From: Ricinus communis
Taxonomy: Eukaryota > Streptophyta > Magnoliopsida > Malpighiales > Euphorbiaceae
Reading direction: 5' to 3'
Assembly: GCF_019578655.1 (NCBI RefSeq)
Contig: NC_063263.1
Coordinates: 9,547,001-9,611,000 of the forward strand
DNA length: 64,000 nt
Shown: positions 61,830 to 64,000 of the stretch, piece by piece
Position numbering within the stretch: the first letter of the stretch is position 1
How the letters are laid out: every line of letters begins with the position of its first letter
The notes under the pieces: generated by a model
Seen by the model: only the letters and a program-made list of their open reading frames with translations
Told to the model about the DNA's origin: nothing
Database searches by the model: none
Program-made: the position numbers and the translations under genes

Positions 61830-62130
61830 AGAATTTATACCTTATTTATTTATTTAGTTCTTTATAAACTAAAAGTAATACTATTTCTCTAGAAACTAAA
61901 ATTTATACCACAAGTTCTTCAAGAACTAAAATTTATAATATAAGTTTTGTAGGAACTATATATAACACAAGTTCTTCAAGAACTAAAATTCATAATATAA
62001 GTTTTTTAGGTACTATATATAACACTAGTTCTTTAGGAACTAAAATTTATAATACAAGTTCCTTAGGAACTAAAATTTATAATATAAGTTTTTCAGAAAC
62101 TATATGTAAAACTAGTTGTTTAGGAAGTAG
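61830..62130. repeat. short tandem repeats with palindromic cores in the Copia leader
   Basis: About ten copies of a roughly 30-bp unit with the core AGTTCTTCAAGAACT, alternating with TTTATAATATAAG or TATATATAACAC. Each core is a near-perfect palindrome. The array lies between the 5' LTR and gag of the Copia element. Confidence 0.75.
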
Positions 62131-62478
62131 TAATTAATCAACATTAACTAATATCAGATAATATATCTATAATAATAAATAAAATAACATAGAATAAAAT
62201 AAAACTATAATCCTATAAAATATGCAGATAAAATTATAATTGCAATACAAAGTATTTGTGTAAAACAAAAGAATTTAGTAGAATTTTAAAAGCCACAAAG
62301 CTAAAGTAAAAAAAGAAATAGGTGTTATATACTCATTAGGACTACCAAAATGGGCTCTTGTGAATTTAATAATAAATTCATTAAAGATAGAGTATAATCT
62401 CATGCAATTTTTTTTTTTAAATATGAAAAAGAAAAATAGCTCTATTTTGAATCTTGTTTTAAGCAATAGTGCTGATAA

Positions 62479-62742
62479 TTTATTATGAATAAAAAATTAA
62501 AAATAAAGAATGTTATAAAATAAAGATTAAGGACAAAGAAAATAAAGAGAAAAGAGAGTAATTTTTCTGTATGTATATATGTATGCATATGTGTGTTTTT
62601 GTATATCATTCCATTGATTGTAACATCTATTTATAGGTGTAAAGGGTTACATAGATAGAGTTCTATTTACATAAGGAAATCTATTGATGGACATAATGAT
62701 AGACATTCAATATAACCCAAATACTATAATATTATCATAACA
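62479..62742 (-). repeat. Copia 5' LTR
   Basis: In element orientation it starts TGTTATGATAATATTATAG, contains a TATAAATAG promoter box near 62630 on the minus strand, and ends near 62479 beside a decayed primer-binding region. It is homologous to 49142-49322. Confidence 0.6.
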
Positions 62743-63070
62743 CTTCCTCTTGGATGTCTATTACAATGAATATGACTCGTTAAAATCTTACTAAGAAAAA
62801 CCCTGTGGAAAAAAGTTTAGTAAAGGAAAAATAGTACATTATTAATGTAGAAGTTTCCACCATAACACTACCTCATTAAAAAATTTGTTAGGCAAACCTA
62901 ATGGGACAAAATCTAAACTAAGAAAAAAAGTGTACAGTGCTTCAAAATCTCTCCTCGTGAAAATATGACTTCTAACAAAGATCTCTTAGTTGGTGCATGC
63001 CAATTTTGTTCACCAACTTCTCAAATGTTGTTATAAGGAGTGCTTTTGTAGACAAATCTGCCAAATAACC
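62743..63070 (-). pseudogene. 3' internal end of another Copia copy
   Basis: Homologous to 50212-50480. It contains the RNase H end (LQKHSLQQHLRSW in a shifted frame) and the polypurine tract CAAGAGGAAG directly before the LTR at 62742. So the LTR here joins two Copia internal regions. Confidence 0.7.
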
Positions 63071-63885
63071 AATAAACTTCAATGTTGTTGTTTTTTCTTG
63101 TGCATTTGAGTTCTAGAAAATGCTTCTATATATTTCATGAAATCCTCCCAACTCCACACCAACAAAGTTTTCCACTTAATTTTGAGGAGCCACTCAGAAA
63201 AAGGGCCTGCATCCCTTGTTAACTAATTTCGTGCAAGGTTGAAATACAAAGAAATGTGGGTTTCAGGAGTAACACTAGTAATGTATAAAGTAGAGTTCGT
63301 AGAAATGGGCATTAGCACCATAATGAAAGCAGGCATGATTCAATTTGTGTATATGTTTTATTCAAATGCCTTTGCTTTCTTTATCCTCATTCCTATTGTT
63401 CAATAATTCTCTTCTCCTCTCCGTGCATTACACCTTCATTCCATATTCACATTATTTTCTCTTAAATTAATGTACTGTACGCATGCATGTTTAATTTCAT
63501 GGAAAGATCTTGCCCTCAGCTTACAGTCTCTATCACCTTCTGAATAAACTTCCTTCACGCTCTTCTCAGGTTTTTCCTTCTTTGCTTTTAGTTTCAATTG
63601 AAACAGTTTAGTAACAACGACATTTTGGGTACTTTTCTTTATGTCAACGACATTTTGTTGTTTATTTCATAATATTTTAAACACTATCCAAGAGCGCATA
63701 AATGAAATGATAATTATTTTTTTTAGCTTAACTAAATTTTTCAGTTTAAAACTTTGGATATACAGCTGCCCTAAAACTCTTGAATAAGTATTCTGTCACC
63801 TGTAAAAGTTCTATCTTCTATAGATTAACTCCAGATATATGCATATAAAAAATAAAAAATAAAATACTTTGAACGCTGGGGTAAA
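63071..63885. other. spacer, no gene recognised
   Basis: A minus-strand stretch near 63270-63110 (ETHISLYFNLARN, a stop, then LTRDAGPFSEWLL) looks protein-like but carries a stop, and I do not recognise it. The rest is AT-rich. Confidence 0.4.
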
Positions 63886-63985
63886 TTATAGTTCTCCAAC
63901 TCTGTATGCGGCCATGACTGATTTTACACCAGCCTTCACTTTCCCGATAGCTGTGATCTCCAAGTGCTTCTTCACCTCAGCTTCT
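63886..63985 (-). CDS. possible 3'-terminal exon of a gene leaving the window
   Basis: On the minus strand, an AG acceptor in AAAATAAG (near 63985-63988) is followed by about 31 codons (EVKKHLEITAIGKVKAGVKS, then VMAAYRVGEL) and TAA at 63888-63886. The composition is less AT-rich than the spacer and the peptide is protein-like. The frame has a stop just upstream of the proposed acceptor, which fits an exon start. The family is not recognised. Confidence 0.4.
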
Positions 63986-64000
63986 TATTTTCTACGAAAT

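Larger units (their letters stand above)
49142..62742 (-). mobile_element. Ty1/Copia retrotransposon with nested insertions
   Basis: In minus orientation: 5' LTR (62742-62479), leader repeats, gag, integrase (60.7-59.65 kb), then nested Gypsy material, then the integrase/RT linker, RT and RNase H (52.386-50.21 kb), and the 3' LTR remnant (49.32-49.14 kb). The gag zinc-knuckle region at 60900-60840 reads QCGMKGHWSRT...TPKHL, a Copia type with altered cysteines. Many stops and frameshifts make it inactive. A copy of its 3' internal end also lies beyond the 5' LTR at 62743-63070. Confidence 0.75.

Noticed and set aside
61830..62130. CRISPR-like array
   Set aside because: The units are continuous tandem repeats without unique spacers, in a plant retrotransposon leader.

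Overview
The window is nuclear DNA from a flowering plant, most likely a eudicot. The evidence is spliced genes with plant-type GT-AG introns, very AT-rich spacers, Copia and Gypsy LTR retrotransposons, a mitochondrial nad5 insertion, and clear MLN51 and plant GT4 glycosyltransferase orthologues. A rosid such as a member of the Euphorbiaceae would fit, but that is inference only.

Left part (about 2-33 kb): a dispersed cluster of small secreted cysteine-rich genes of the plant thionin-like family. Seven look intact: 2836-3300 (-), 9301-9840 (-), 11163-11711 (-), 16724-17168 (-), 24650-25447 (+), 26705-27200 (-) and 32069-32664 (+). Two more loci are broken: an orphan exon 2 at 15565-15647, and a relic next to a Copia insertion at 20215-20311. 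All intact genes share one design. A long exon 1 carries the signal peptide and most cysteines, then comes a single phase-1 intron, then a short exon 2 that usually carries the last cysteine triad. Four of them share a TATA box 95-106 bp from the ATG. Between these genes lie a Helitron-like pair (3.98-5.30 kb), a 2.7-kb solo LTR with a perfect 5-bp target duplication (5787-8482), MITE-like repeats, and a 5'-truncated Copia element (20.3-23.76 kb). A cupin gene (28496-30665, +) sits inside the cluster.

Middle part (about 35-48.5 kb): two ordinary conserved genes on the + strand. The first is the exon-junction-complex protein MLN51/Barentsz (35132-39407, eight coding exons, one probable GC-AG intron). 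The second is a type II membrane GT4 glycosyltransferase (43431-48491, four coding exons plus a leader intron).

Right part (about 49-63 kb): a nest of retrotransposons in minus orientation. A Copia element runs from its 5' LTR near 62.74 kb to its 3' LTR near 49.14 kb. Into it went a mitochondrial DNA fragment ending in nad5 coding sequence, a fragment of the same LTR family as the solo LTR, and an Athila-like Gypsy element that keeps gag, primer-binding site and polypurine tract but has no visible pol. A 1.7-kb block spanning the Gypsy LTR and Copia integrase was then duplicated, with microhomology at the joint. The last 115 bases may hold the final exon of a minus-strand gene that leaves the window.

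The most interesting material is the thionin-like cluster. Its members keep the C-terminal cysteine spacing of thionin precursors but lack the classical thionin core; one member has lost the C-terminal module, and one pair shows a gene-conversion-like mosaic.
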